DNA from: Rosellinia necatrix
Lineage: Eukaryota > Ascomycota > Sordariomycetes > Xylariales > Xylariaceae
Assembly: GCA_021209875.1 (NCBI GenBank)
Contig: JAGYVD010000001.1
Span: 7,006,001-7,070,000, forward strand
Reading direction: 5' to 3'
Length of the DNA: 64,000 bases
The position numbers and the translations under genes are program-made. The number at the start of each line of letters is the position of its first letter. Positions within the stretch are counted from its first letter, which is position 1. Under the pieces are notes generated by a model. The model was not told the DNA's origin, made no database searches, and saw only the letters and a list, made by a program, of their open reading frames with translations. Below are positions 47,953 through 60,147 of this stretch, in pieces.

Positions 47953-49049
47953 GGGTGATCAAACTTGCACATTGGAAGGGTGGTAGAACGTGAATGATGT
48001 AAGTAAATCACCAATCTTGTTTTGACAGTGGCTAGCGCGGGGTCATATCACAGCCGCAAAAAGGACACACAACACACGACTCCCTTTTAGACCGGACCGT
48101 GCCGCTGCTAGCTCAAGTTGGTTGTACACTAGTTACATACCCCCAGGCAGACCCAGGCAACGATATCAGCACCCACCCATGCCAACCTGAAATGGAGGAT
48201 CGGATACCTGGTTTGGGAGCCAGTCTGCCCATCGGACCAGGGAATCATGCGATTGGATGATTGCCCGTGCAAGGGATAACTAAGGCATCCTGATGGCCCG
48301 CCGACTGTCGCTACTGTAGTTATCATATGGGCTCTATGCACTCTCTGAATGCCACTGTAACCCTCTCCCTCTACCCAAGCTGAAAAGTAAGACGAGAGGT
48401 AGATTTATTTAGTCGGGGCATGTCAAGCAGCTCAACGATGAACATCGCCTAACGAAATCCTTCCTCCCAAATCTTCAAGGATGTACCAAGAAAAAAGGAA
48501 AAAAAAAAAGAAAACACCTCCCAAACACCCTTATTTTATCCACATCTCGGTACGCTTCTAAGGAGGCATATTATGTTACCATATTACCCCGCAAGACAGC
48601 CTAATCGCCCATAGCACTCCCTATACCCTCAGAGAATTTGAGTCGCCTTAGTGTATAGGTATAGGACAATAGCAAAAGCACCGAAACACAGCGTCTACCC
48701 GTATTGATCATTTTACTTGGGGTTTAATACCAACCACATGAAGGCATGAGGCATCTTGTGCATGTACACCGCGAGGTATTCCCTTGCTGTCCTCGATGTC
48801 ATGTAGGCCGACTGTAATGCCCACACGCCTCCCGCTATATTGGCCCCTCGCCGCTCTATCTGATAAGAAAGAACGCTGGCAGAATCCTCCGCGCCCATAT
48901 AACGTGCCCTGAAGATGGTGAAGGAAACGCCTTAAGCGATGTTAGACGAGGGATTCACCGTCCTCTCTAATCCTGAAAACGCCAAGTCTGAGTACATCGC
49001 CCAGGTTGCCCCAGCCCGCTGCTCTAATTTCCTTTACTAACTTAAGCTT
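47953..49049. other. Intergenic between the divergent NLR gene and NLR pseudogene
   Basis: No gene seen. An A-rich purine stretch lies about 48490-48515. It separates the intact NLR (minus) from the decayed one (plus), which point away from each other. Confidence 0.5.
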
Positions 49050-52000
49050 GTGGGTAACAGTATAGTTCTTATGCATGGTCTCAAGGGACATCCGTATTTT
49101 GCAGGGGTATATACTCTAACGTCATCCAATACAGACGCTGCTGGGCCATGCCTAGATGACCAGAGTTCTCGGCCTCGTCGTTGGCCTCTTCGATGGTTTA
49201 GTCACAGGGCTACTCCTGAGGGCGATATTGTTGCGCCAGAGGAAGCAACAAGAACCGTAAAGGATAGTAGGCCGGGTGTTTATTGGCCCAAGGATCACCT
49301 GTCAGCAGAAGCATAGTGCAATTCAGCCCGTATTATCACTTGCGGCTACAACTCGAAGGTCACCCAGGGTTACACCAGAACTAGAACCCTTTGGGGCGCC
49401 CTGTCATCTTTGTTGTTCACTCGCTCAGTGGGATAATAGTAAAGGAGACCCTCCGTCGGTCGAAGATAGTAGAGGAGGGTACGTTAAAAGACATTGTGCG
49501 TAGCACAAAAGGCATCATATTCATTCATCGCCATTAGATGATCCTAGGGGGCACACAGAGACATTCGGCCAGTCGTCTAGATATGGCTAGATGCAGAGGG
49601 CCTTCTGACTCCAATTATCGAAAGGTCTCATCAGCAATTAAGAGCACGCCCATGGTATGCACACAAGGTGTGTGGATTCGTTCAATTTAATGTACGAGTC
49701 CAAATAGTTACGTGTTGTAACAAGAGCAGTAACGACCCTAAAGAGACTCAAGTGCTCCCCAATATGTCAACAGCTGTGACGAAAAGTTCTCTTACGGATC
49801 ACCTCACTACGCGGGATTAGGCCTTCAAAAAACAAGGTCAGTAGCTATTATGAATTAGACTTCAGCTATTTCCAAGGAACGACGCACCGCTTATCCCCGG
49901 TACTATATTTTTCAAATACTATTGCCGCCCCTTGATAGTACCCCTTTCGCTTAGATGGCTGTACTAACAAATGTCACAGATTTTTCCACAATCATTATAC
50001 TGTCCCGAGATGTACAACTGCCAGGATAAAATCCAGCTGAGTTTCCGCTAGGCCGCCGAGTGGCTCTTCACTACACTAAACTACATCGCATGGGCAGATA
50101 GGCCCAATGTTGCTAAACGCCATGGACTATTGTGGATTAAGGGCAAGCCAGGGGCGGAAAATCTACACTGATGAAGACGGCATTTCTTCGTGCACAGTCG
50201 GGCCAAGGGAGATCGGGGTTGCCTACTACTGCAGTTTTCTTTAATACCCGAGGCACTCAACCCTTGGGGGAAACGTCTATAGGTTTCTATAGGTCGTTTC
50301 TCCACCAGGTACCCCAGCAAGACCCTCAAGCCGTTTCCATTTTAACTGAAGATTTTGAATCAAGGTGTCTGAGATACCGCACTCCTGAAGACATTAAAAA
50401 ACACAAAAGCTGGCCTTTAGGGAAACTCCAGAGCTACTTCGAACGAGTAGTAGCGTCCCAAACATCGAAACCAGCAACTAGATTCGTCGATGCTCTAGGC
50501 GGGTGTGATACTGAAGAAGTCCGAGAGCTTATCAGCTATTTTAGTGACTTGACGAGAGAAGCGCTACAACGTGATGCCAAACTCAACGTGTGTCTTTCTA
50601 GACGGATGCCCTGAAATCGTTGTAGAAGATCATAATAGGCACGACATACTGCGCTATATCGAAGCCGAGGCACAAAATTATGGTTTCATTTGCAGCTTGG
50701 AACAGGATATTGCTGATAGGTCAGGGGATCTTCCTCTGGGCTGTCTTCGTGATTTCGGCCCTCAAAAAATGCGGCCGTGGCAAGTCTTTTAAAGCGTTTC
50801 GAAGATAAATTAAGCAAAACCCCTGCTGGATTAGATGTTAGATGCGCTCTTCGGCCATCTTTGCGAGGTCATTATTGATGAGGGCTTAGCAAAGATAACT
50901 GTCAGTTGTAGGGATTACGGAGTGAGTAGATAGGCTTGTTCTAGGCCGTAGGGGGGGGGGGAGGGGGGAGGGAGGGGGGGTGTTGGTTGTATTTAGGGCT
51001 CAATAGGGTTAACAATTGATTCCTGAACCCTTCAAGACCCAAGAGGGTCCCGAAGGTCCTTATATACACCCATTTCCAGTACTAGAACTACCCTAGGTGT
51101 CGAGTGGTAGCTAGCAGGGCCATCATTAGACCTAACAATAACCAACTTGATGCTTCTCATACAATTTGCCGAAGCGCAATTATCTCGGGTTGACATTCAC
51201 CTTACGTTGAGCTTTAACTTAAATTTCTACCCATCTATATCAGCCTGGAAATTTTCCATTGAATACCTTAAAACAGAGCAAATCTAGCATGAGGTGATCA
51301 TTGAACTGTCTAGGGGGCTTCTGAAGCCAACTGGCCTGTATGATCAAGCCGAGATTGTTACATCAACTTACAACATTCCGCCTATCGCTTACAAATTAAT
51401 TCACTAGAGTCGAGACAGCACGAGAGTTCTTCCTATGTGGGAAGGGGTTTGAACTTCTCAAAGTACGAACGCCACTAATAGCTGGTTGCAGCCACAATAC
51501 GCCGGCATGGGCATGTGCTCGCTTCCTTGGAACCTCGGAATTCTGTGACTATGCTTCTCCAGGGCTCTTTTATCACATAGAATCCGCTATTTCACAACCG
51601 GGCGATTTCGGAGAAAGCATTTTGCATCATGTACACACCGAGGGCATCCTGACTGTGATGTCTCGGTTCTGCAGCCACTGGGAATTCCTGGTGCTGGTCT
51701 CATGCACATCACAGTCAAGGCAGGGTTGTACCACACCGTTATGAACTACAAGGGATCGGATTTAATGTCAACACGCGGGATAGCTTGAGTTGAACCCCTC
51801 TACGTTGGACCGCCTTCAGTAGTATAAGCCAAAACAAACAACAGCTCACGACATATTTAATCACAAACGGCGCCGACGTGGGTGCCGTAGATGTGCCCGG
51901 AAACACGGCCTTCGTAGCACATAACGCCAATCATCATTGATTCTGGATGCCCTTTACACACGAAGGGTTCGGAATTGTCGGTGCATATAAGAGTCTTATC

Positions 52001-52190
52001 GAGGCTGGCGCCAACCCCAACATCACGGACAAGACCGGCCGGACCGCCTCGAGAATTTTGCGGAGAAAAGGTATCTCATCTCATTCAATGTCTACACTGG
52101 ATTGTTTATCCAGTGTGGCATGTACTTGCACTGAGAGGCCTAGTAAGCCAAGCGCCTCTGTTGAGCCAATTCCCTGCTAGGCTAGATGCC
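49050..52190 (+). pseudogene. Decayed NLR: hydrolase-like N terminus, NACHT with broken P-loop, ankyrin repeats
   Basis: Fragments of one protein are spread over three frames. About 49056-49130 reads IVLMHGLKGHP and about 49276-49316 reads VYWPKDHLSAEA, matching the alpha/beta-hydrolase (SesB-like) N-terminal domain found on many fungal NLRs. About 50060-50160 reads EWLF...HGLLWIKGKPGA, running into the Walker A motif. There one base is missing near 50155-50162 and the frame shifts to STLMKT-like sequence, which continues openly to about 50605 (FVDALGGCDTEEV includes the Walker B area). Further shifts occur near 50600 (to EIVVEDHNRHDILRY) and near 50720 (to GIFLWAVFVISALKK), then a stop. Ankyrin-type pieces (ITNGADVGAVDVPGNTA, LIEAGANPNITDKTGRT) appear at about 51860-52060. 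Several independent lesions make a sequencing explanation unlikely. Confidence 0.75.
50951..50980 (+). other. G-run cluster, potential G-quadruplex
   Basis: Four G runs of 11, 6, 3 and 7 separated by single A bases, inside the NLR pseudogene. Confidence 0.8.
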
Positions 52191-52876
52191 TAACGGTTGT
52201 CTAGTTACCATCAGGCTACACGAGGCGATCAAACGGCAAAGTGATAAGCCTGACCAGTCTCAATAGGCTTTAGCCTTGGCTATATGAACCATAGAACCAC
52301 TTTCGACATGTGCTTCCTCATAAGCGTTCCGTTGTCGTCGAAGAAAGGGGTGATGATATGCGCCGGACGGCGTCTACAATCCTTTTTAATAATAGGGGAC
52401 GGAGTAATTTGTATACATATCAATATAATGGAAGAAGAGTTACCAGTTCCATTATTTCGTCACACGATAATAATAATAATAATAATAATAATAATCTTAT
52501 TCATTTAATCTTATTTTATTGCAGGTTTCAGTTTGCGATTACCATTACCAATTCAAGACTCATCACCACATAAGAATTCGTGCTTCAGCATGCCTCAGTT
52601 CTATCATCGAGAATAGTTCAGTGTCAGTAGGACTTCAGTGTCAGTAGAACAATAGCAAGGCAAACACGGGTAACACCATCAACAATGTTGCATCTTATCG
52701 TGCACTACAGAATGTGGTGCTTGGCTGCCACTCGGATCTTCTAATATTATCATTGAAGCTGCCGCTTATGTATTTATATTGACTCTCTAGGAAGACCATC
52801 ACGGCCCCCCAAATCCCCAAAAACACATTATTCGCCAACCCAACACCTCACAGCCGGTGTATCGTTTAGTTCAAGT
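52191..52876. other. Intergenic with an AAT microsatellite (52468-52495)
   Basis: Between the NLR pseudogene and the 3' end of rpt3. A (TAA)n run of about 28 bases is the only notable element; two imperfect GTGTCAGTAG copies lie near 52620-52645. Confidence 0.55.
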
Positions 52877-54343
52877 TTATTTGTAGAATTCAAACTTGTT
52901 CTCGTCATTCGTCCCCTTCACCTGGCTGGAGTATGCGTCTTCCAGATCAGACTGAATGATGTTGTATCTGTTTTTGCGGACAGCCCGAAGGCCAGCTTCC
53001 TGCATGATGGCGGCGATGACAGCACCGCTCAGAGGGTCGTTTCGCACGATCAAGCTATCCAAGTCAACTTCGGGGGCCAGACTCATCTTGCCGGCGATAG
53101 TCGAAAAGATGAGGCGTCGTTCCCTCCGGTCACGGAGACTAGGGAACTCAATCTTTCGGTCCAATCGTCCAGGTCGCAGGAGGGCGGGATCCAAGGTATC
53201 GGCTCGGTTTGTAGCCATTATGACCTTGACGTTCGATGTTTGGTCGAAGCCATCCATCTGGTTTAACAGCTCCAGCAAAATACGTTGCACCTCTCGGTCG
53301 GCGCCGGTCTGGGCATCGAAACGTTTGGTCGCAATAGCATCGATCTCATCGATGAAGATGATGGCGGGCGAGTTCTCCCGAGCCATGCGGAAGACGTCAC
53401 GGACCATTCGTGGGCCCTCACCGAGGTATTTCTGAACGAATTCGGAGCCGACGACGCGGATGAAGTTGGCAGTCGTCGAGTTGGCCACGGCCTTGACCAA
53501 CATAGTCTTACCCGTACCAGGAGGGCCATACAGAAGGACACCCCTTGGGGGGTCAATACCGATCTGCTTGTAGAGGTCAAAATGTGTCAAGGGCAGCTCG
53601 ACGGCTTCTCGGATTTCCTGCTTCTGCATGTCTAATCCACCAACGTCGGCATATGTTACATCGGGTTTCTCGTCAGCGCCCAACATGGCTATGGACGAGT
53701 CGGCCTCGGGCGGTAGGATATCGACGAGCGCATTGGAGTGTCGGTGGAGGGCAACGGATGACGAAGGCTTCAGCAGCTCGCGATCCAATGTTGATAGGAT
53801 TCGAACAACATAATTGGAGCCTGTGCTGGATTGGACTATGCCGGTGCTATTGGAGGGTCAGGACGAGTCAACCATGATAACAGGATCCAAGCTTACTTCT
53901 GGTCGATGGCCTCCATGAACTGGCCGATAACTAGCGGCACGCTCTGGATACGCTTGATCTCTTCCTGTGCGCGAACAAGCTCGCGCTTTAGACTCCTGCG
54001 GCAACGTGTCAATCCCAACAAATCTCAATAAATCTCAATAAATCTCAATAAATCTCAATAAATCTCAACAAATCTCAACAAATCTCAATAAATCTCAAGG
54101 CACGGCTGCTTGTCGGTCGGAAACCTACAGCGGTTGCCATGCTTACCTCTGCTCATCCTTGATGTACTCCTCCTGCAGCTGGATGTACTCCAAATGCCGC
54201 TGTAGCTTTTTTAACGTGGCGTACTCATCTCCCCCTTGCGACGGGATGCCTTCGATGGTCTCAATGTTGGGTATGGTGGAAGGGATGGGCTTGTTGTGCG
54301 GCGCCAGCGTGTTGGCCGGGTTCTCTACCGCAACATCACCCAT
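52877..54343 (-). CDS. rpt3: 26S proteasome regulatory ATPase subunit Rpt3 (6B)
   Basis: Three exons (54147-54343, 53897-53995, 52877-53846) join to 421 residues, the normal length; introns are 151 and 50 nt. After a coiled-coil N-terminal region ([20 protein letters not shown]) comes the OB segment ([17 protein letters not shown]), then the AAA module: [10 protein letters not shown], Walker A GPPGTGKT (206-213), Walker B IIFIDEID (261-268), the second region of homology at [20 protein letters not shown], and a C terminus ending FEFYK, an HbYX-type tail that docks into the 20S core. Rpt3 is one of six ATPases that unfold ubiquitinated substrates and thread them into the proteasome in nucleus and cytosol. 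The protein looks fully intact. Its first intron is largely a 10-bp minisatellite. Confidence 0.95.
54017..54098. repeat. 10-bp minisatellite inside rpt3 intron 1
   Basis: Eight consecutive units of AATCTCAATA (two with AATCTCAACA, the last truncated) fill over half of the 151-nt intron. Confidence 0.92.
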
Positions 54344-56581
54344 CTTGTCTGGCCTGCCTGGTTCGGTTAGACGGGCAGGATACGATATGGGAGCGTGGAT
54401 TCTTCGGTGTACGGCGGCAAGGTGGACGCAAAGAAGACTGGAGTTCGACTTTTCCCTTGCTGTTCTGGTGCTGTTGGCGGGATTGGAGTCGATGACGAAG
54501 TGGTATGTATAAGATTGAGATAGTACCTGCTTAGTTACTAAGTAACTAATGGCAACGCCAGCCTTGTAGCCTTCAGGATGGCACTAGTCCCATCTTAGTT
54601 AAACTCAATGGAAAGTACCTAAGTAGGTGTGTACCTACATTAACTACCTACTAGATGGGTTGCAAGTTTGCATTTTTCTATATGCATGTACAGAGGTTAT
54701 GGTCTAATGAGAACATGTCTTATCTACTGCTGCCTCTGGCGCTTATGAGATAAGACCACTCCCAATCCCTACTGGGATTAGGCAAGAGGCAGGGGCTGGC
54801 TGGCTAGTGCAGTAGCCACACGATTCGAGTCCACGAAGTCCCGTTCCGACCCGTGTCACTGGGCCATTATATCTGGAGACAGACGGTGAGTCAAGTCAAG
54901 ACAAGTAAGGCACCATGTACGCAGTTATAACAAAGAGGTCTCGATAACAAAGGCGTCTTTGGCCACCCCAGAGTTACCTGGGTAGTATTTTCCGGCATTA
55001 CCCGAACCGCGAAGCATCAAGGCAGACTTCCAATTCTGATTCGGAAGCGCGGTATGTAGCCAAGAAATGGCCTCATCAACCATTAGTTATCCTCACATGC
55101 ACCACCACCACGCCCGTATCCCCACCTGCACTTCGCCTTGACCGTCTGGCTGGATCACGACAGTAGTGTACATGGTACGAATTGGCGTTGCACGGCTTCA
55201 GCTTTATGTGGATGTAGGTCTAACCGGGTACCTATCAGCTTAGCACTTACAGTATACCTACTTAGTTAGGCAACAACCAGGTATACTTAGGTACCTGTTG
55301 ATGACTGCCCTTTTTGCATCTCCCCGGCCTTCCCTTGTGGCGCCTACCACTATGCCTTCTTCCTCTGGGGAGGTACCTAGGTAGTGTAGTTATACACTAA
55401 GATATAGATATTGCCTATTTAGTACCTACCTATTTTGCTTGTATGTGGAGCGTAGGCTTTTTGCGTGGTTAACGGCCTGAGCTTATCCTGCAATTCATGT
55501 AACTTAGAAGACACGTATAAAGTCAATTGAAGCAGAAACACCATTGCTTGCCACCCAGCATGCAGGGTCCTCTTTATACATACCTATATAGCCGCGGTGG
55601 TGTGCGTATGTACCTAGTATGCTTCATAACCACCTACCATAACTACTGCTACGGGTCTTTCCAGGTATCCATCTGCCATGTAGGTAGGTACTTGGTGCTG
55701 GACAGGACAGTAGCTCGCCAGAGTTGGGATGCACTGTGACCCAGATAAGTCTCGCTGGCGGGGTACCATGGGGCTCATTGGACACTTGATGGGCCATGCT
55801 TGATGTCACTGGCTGTTATTGCACAGTGTATGTTCGACGTCAGGGGACAGCCTCAACAGCTTCAGTCGCCGACGGCCAATGATCTCCAGCAATGAGCTCT
55901 CTACCTTCAACCTGTTGATCGTCCGGTTACCTGACCTAGTGTGTTTTCTACTGTACACCTGGGCAGGCTCAAGGCTCCCTCTTCCTGCCGCACCTGCACC
56001 TGCACCCGCACCTGACCCGACTTATCACGGATCACCACCGAGTTACCACTTTCACTCTTTATTCTTTCCTTGTCATCTTCAAACTCATCTTCTCTCCCCC
56101 AGAACCGCCTCAACCCAACCTCAACACATCGCCACCAGCACCACATACATACACCCCACAACCATATACACACATCTACGCACATCCACCTCGGGTTTCC
56201 CTGCTGCTGTCCGCCTGCCCTCGAGCGGGAACTCATATTCTACTTCTACTTCTACTTCTATTCCTTCGCCGTCTGCTTTTTGGCCCCGTCGTCTTCTGTC
56301 TTCCTCCTCGCCCCCCCATCCGGGCAGTTGTCAGGCGCAACCTCTCCAATTTGGTCTATTGCGCCCCCTTCCCCTCCGGCTTCGGTCTCAGCGTCCGCGT
56401 GTTTGACGTTTCACCTGTATTTATCTCGCAGCCCCGTTTCATGACTACGGCCATTTCGTCTTCGCCGGCCTGGGTACCAGCGTGAACGAAGCCGACAGCG
56501 ACAACGACAACGACGGCCCTGCCTCTGCTTCATTCATTTGTGTGGAACGAGTTGTTTCTAGTCTCGCCGGGGCGTTTGTCT
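54344..56581. other. Divergent promoter region between rpt3 and a small gene
   Basis: No gene accepted. Many GGTACCTA/TAGGTA motifs occur around 54600-55700. From about 55960 to 56560 the plus strand is strongly pyrimidine-rich (CTTCTACTTCTACTTC and similar), which fits a long leader of the gene at 56582. Confidence 0.45.
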
Positions 56582-57174
56582 ATGTTATCGACCATTATGT
56601 CATCTACTATCGCCATCCCAACCCCGCGCTCGTCTGCCACCGGCTGTGGGCAATCGTCCAAAGCCTGCACGAGCTCGTCCTCGTCCTTCTCGAGCCCCCC
56701 CCACACTCCCGCCTCGGCCACTTCCGAGGCGCCCGACTCCGCTCACAAGCCAAAGGCGATGCATCTCCGCCGGCCGAGTTTACTGAGTGCGCTCCGCCTC
56801 TTTTACCGTTGTCGCTCCGTGTTTGTTCGGCCTGGGGCCAATTGCGTTGTCTGTCCCGACCCCTGCTAACTCACTCGCCCACCAGGCACGGCCTTCGCGA
56901 AAGAAGAGTGCACGCATATCAATGTGGGCGACCCTGACGGCCCACCACGACTGGTAAGAATGATCGCTTTGGTCGGGGAGACTTACGGGCATGACGATTG
57001 ACCACCCCATCCGTGTAGATTTCGTACCTGGCCTCGAGCCAAGGCTTCGCGTGGAATCCGGAGATGTTTCTTCCTTCGTATCTCGATTTGGATTACGAAC
57101 CTCTGGAGAACTGCCGCGAGCCCGTTCACGAGATACGACTTAGCGACGAGGAAATGAAAAATATGTTGCCATAA
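56582..57174 (+). CDS. Small protein of unknown function, three exons, Ser-rich N terminus
   Basis: Exons 56582-56786, 56886-56953 and 57019-57174 join in frame to 142 residues (137 if the second ATG at 56597 is used). Introns are 99 and 65 nt, with donors GTGCGC and GTAAGA. The N-terminal half is Ser/Pro/Thr-rich and probably disordered. The C-terminal half is compact and looks constrained: TAFAKEECTHINVGDPDG, then ISYLASSQGFAWNPEMFLPS and an acidic tail ending in an EIRLSDEEMKNML helix. I do not recognise the family and propose no function. The preceding region is a long pyrimidine-rich leader. Confidence 0.65.
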
Positions 57175-57979
57175 TGTGGTCGTCGGCTCGATCACTGTTT
57201 TCGTTCATAGACATGAAGAAAGTCTTCGCAAGATTACACGACCATCTTCGCAATACTATGGCGTCTGGATTCGGGCTCTCACATTTCCTGGATGAAACCA
57301 TGACCACAGAACTGAACCAAGCCGATTTCTCCACGACCTGGGCCGAGAAGAGCATGCTTTTATGCAGCGTTTGGAGAGCCAATAAATGACGATATGATGT
57401 GATTGGCATTGCGGGTAGCCCTCCACTTAGGAGCGGGCTGAACAATGGTGTTATGGAGTTACTGGTGGACTGATTAGGCGTCTCTATACATACCATTACT
57501 TGATATCCCCCATCGGAAAGGGCCGGAGCCGGGGTCGGCGTGTTATTTTCGCGGAATGCAACCGCTGTGCCAAGGCCATCTTTCATTCGGTGGTAGTATT
57601 ACATTATGAAGACCTTTTTTTTTTTTTCCTTTCCAAACCAGCTCGGTCGTAGTAATAGAGCACTCGGTGTATTCTACTAGCTGTGGTCCAATATCATGTA
57701 CGCATCGCATGGTGTTATCTTTCATGTGGTTCACGTATTGTTATACTAAATGTGTTCAATTACCTGCCTACATGAATACTTTGTCGCCACTCCACAATCC
57801 ATCTGGAGGCTAATGAGTAACCAATCAAGCGGGCAAGGCATAATACGAACCTTGTAAGTCACAAATTCCAGCAAGTTAGAAGCTAGGTAGCAAAGATGCA
57901 GCTTCAAGACTCGGCTACCATTATTAGGGCGTATATTCCTCCGTCACGCGGCGACACTGGTCAGATATATTCCCAAGGC

Positions 57980-58026
<47 letters not shown>
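57980..58026. repeat. (CT)n microsatellite
   Basis: A nearly pure CT dinucleotide tract with one CTTT interruption. Confidence 0.9.
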
Positions 58027-58029
<3 letters not shown>

Positions 58030-59324
58030 CCTCTCCCTCTCTCTTCAGTCTCTGTCCTCTTCCATGCCGAAATAGTAGACAAGACAACGTGAGAGAGACA
58101 CCACGTGTCGCAGGTGGCGCCGCGCATCGTCTAGGATATGACGAGACAAGCGCGCACATCTTCCATACGTAGCGTGCTATGCTATACGTCAGCCGGCACT
58201 TGGGGGGATTGAAGAGTGGATTTATCTATCGTGTTGATGCGCTGGCCGGATCTCGGCCGGTCAAGTCAGATTTGGGCGCCAAATCTTGCACCTCTCTTTT
58301 TTATTTTATTTTATTTTTTTACATTCAACAAAAAATTTGGGGGGGGAAGGGGGTTCTGTTTTATGTTGGAAAGACACTGCGGGACAGGCATTCAATCTCG
58401 TTCCCACTCTGTCTCACCCACACGTGTAAATGTGCACACTCGCAATTGGAGCTCGGCACGAGTAGGTGGTAACTGTGGTGACATATGGCGGCGGATTTAT
58501 AAATAGTGATGGTGATGGTGGTGGTGGTGCTGGTGGCGGGTGTGGTAACTGCTTGTATGTACAAGTAGCAGTATTGAGGTAGGCCGGTTGGCTGGTCAAT
58601 AACTACATACTGTACGCATGTGTGAACAAATTCAATTCATTGAACCGGGGGACCCATGGAGTGATGGGGTTGACTCACAGGAGGTTTATCCCTGATGGTA
58701 GAGTATGCTTGTGTTCATCAAGGTTGGTTGTGATGGTGGGATGTTTTTTTTTTTTTTTTTTAAGGTGGCGGTTGGTTGGTAGAGACTTGCCTACATTGCT
58801 GTAAGGCAGGCGAGCAATACAGTACGAGCTCTACTGTGTGTGGGGTGGCTGTATAGTGCTTGCTTTACTTGACCCCACCATAACTCGGTAGGTACCTAGA
58901 TAGCTGGCTGGCGATAACAGACCAGGCAGGGGGCGATAAGACGAGTCTACCCCACGAAAGAGCTGTTTAAGCATCCTCCTGTCCCACCATGGATACCAGA
59001 CACACCCATTTAAACATCCCCACCTCTTTGTTCGTCAGACGCCCATCGGACGCCCATCGGATAATGGATGATGGGCCTGACAGGTATCATGATGTATGTA
59101 AACGGGTGGACGTCGGGGCCTGCGCTATCGGCATTGGATGACCTAACCATGCGCTATTGGCGTTAGTCTCCGGCTTTTTGCGTGTCTCGGAGGGTTTGAT
59201 TGGCTCAAATTGATTGACTCATTCAACGACCTGTCGCTCCATTGGATCAGGCCGTCGTTGTCTGTCGTCTGGAGGGTCTTGTACAGGTACATGCTCCTGT
59301 GCATACAGGTAGATTAGACGTTAA

Positions 59325-59363
<39 letters not shown>
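59325..59363. repeat. (TAC)13 microsatellite
   Basis: Thirteen uninterrupted TAC units in non-coding DNA. Confidence 0.92.
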
Positions 59364-60147
59364 CCAAGGTACGAAGTATACTACGGCACATTGCCTTCCT
59401 GTGGATTTTAGTGCGGGCTGTACCTAACTAGTGTGACCCGCCAACTAACGCGGGCGGCGTCGGGGACCTGAGATGCATTGAACGAGGCTTGAGAAATGTG
59501 AGGCATCATGGCCGCTTTCCTGATCGGGAAAGAGGCACTGGCAGAAGGGACGGGGAACCTCGTCGTGCGTCGGTGGGGCTCAGCAGACGCCCTGTTTCGT
59601 TTCGCTGCGTACACTAATGTGTAGTGTAATATGGCGGAAACACCGTGACACTGTGGTCTGAACGTGCATGTTTCTACACTACACAGCATGTTCATGGGCT
59701 TCTATGTGCAGGGCGACAGGCCAAACAAGCAAGCATATGCCCGCGAGAATTGACGGTTTACACCACACAACGCGAGAAGTCCTCGTCCCTTGCGAGCGTG
59801 CCAGAGTATGCCAGAGTAGCGCAGTAGTGTATGCACACTGGTTCAGCAGATGGAGAGCAAGGGTCCCCGGGTCTCAAGACGACAGGCACAGTGAAGAGAC
59901 TGACTATAGGAGGAGCGTACGATTGGGTTTGTTTGGTGCATCGCCGTCAACCTGCTGGCTGGTGCTGGCGGCCTTGTGTAAGGCATCATTTCGGTCATAC
60001 TGCCTGCAGCGCGTCAGGTAGTCTTACTCGCCTACCCTCAGGGCTGGCGAAAGTGCCAACCGTCCCTCCAAGGGGGTGGGGGGGAGGGTTGGTTATACAA
60101 CCAAGCAGCAGCTTACACAATCAAGCGCCTTTGCAACCAAACACAAG

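Larger units (their letters stand above)
57175..60147. other. Gene-poor stretch with microsatellites
   Basis: No supported gene in nearly 3 kb. Contents: a T run at about 57617-57627, the CT repeat at 57980-58026, a T run near 58745-58762, TGG repeats near 58508-58540, and the TAC repeat at 59325-59363. Small overlapping frames have no motifs. Confidence 0.4.

Noticed and set aside
55819..56444. Two long plus-strand frames rich in Pro, Ser and Thr
   Set aside because: Low-complexity translation of the pyrimidine-rich leader before the gene at 56582.
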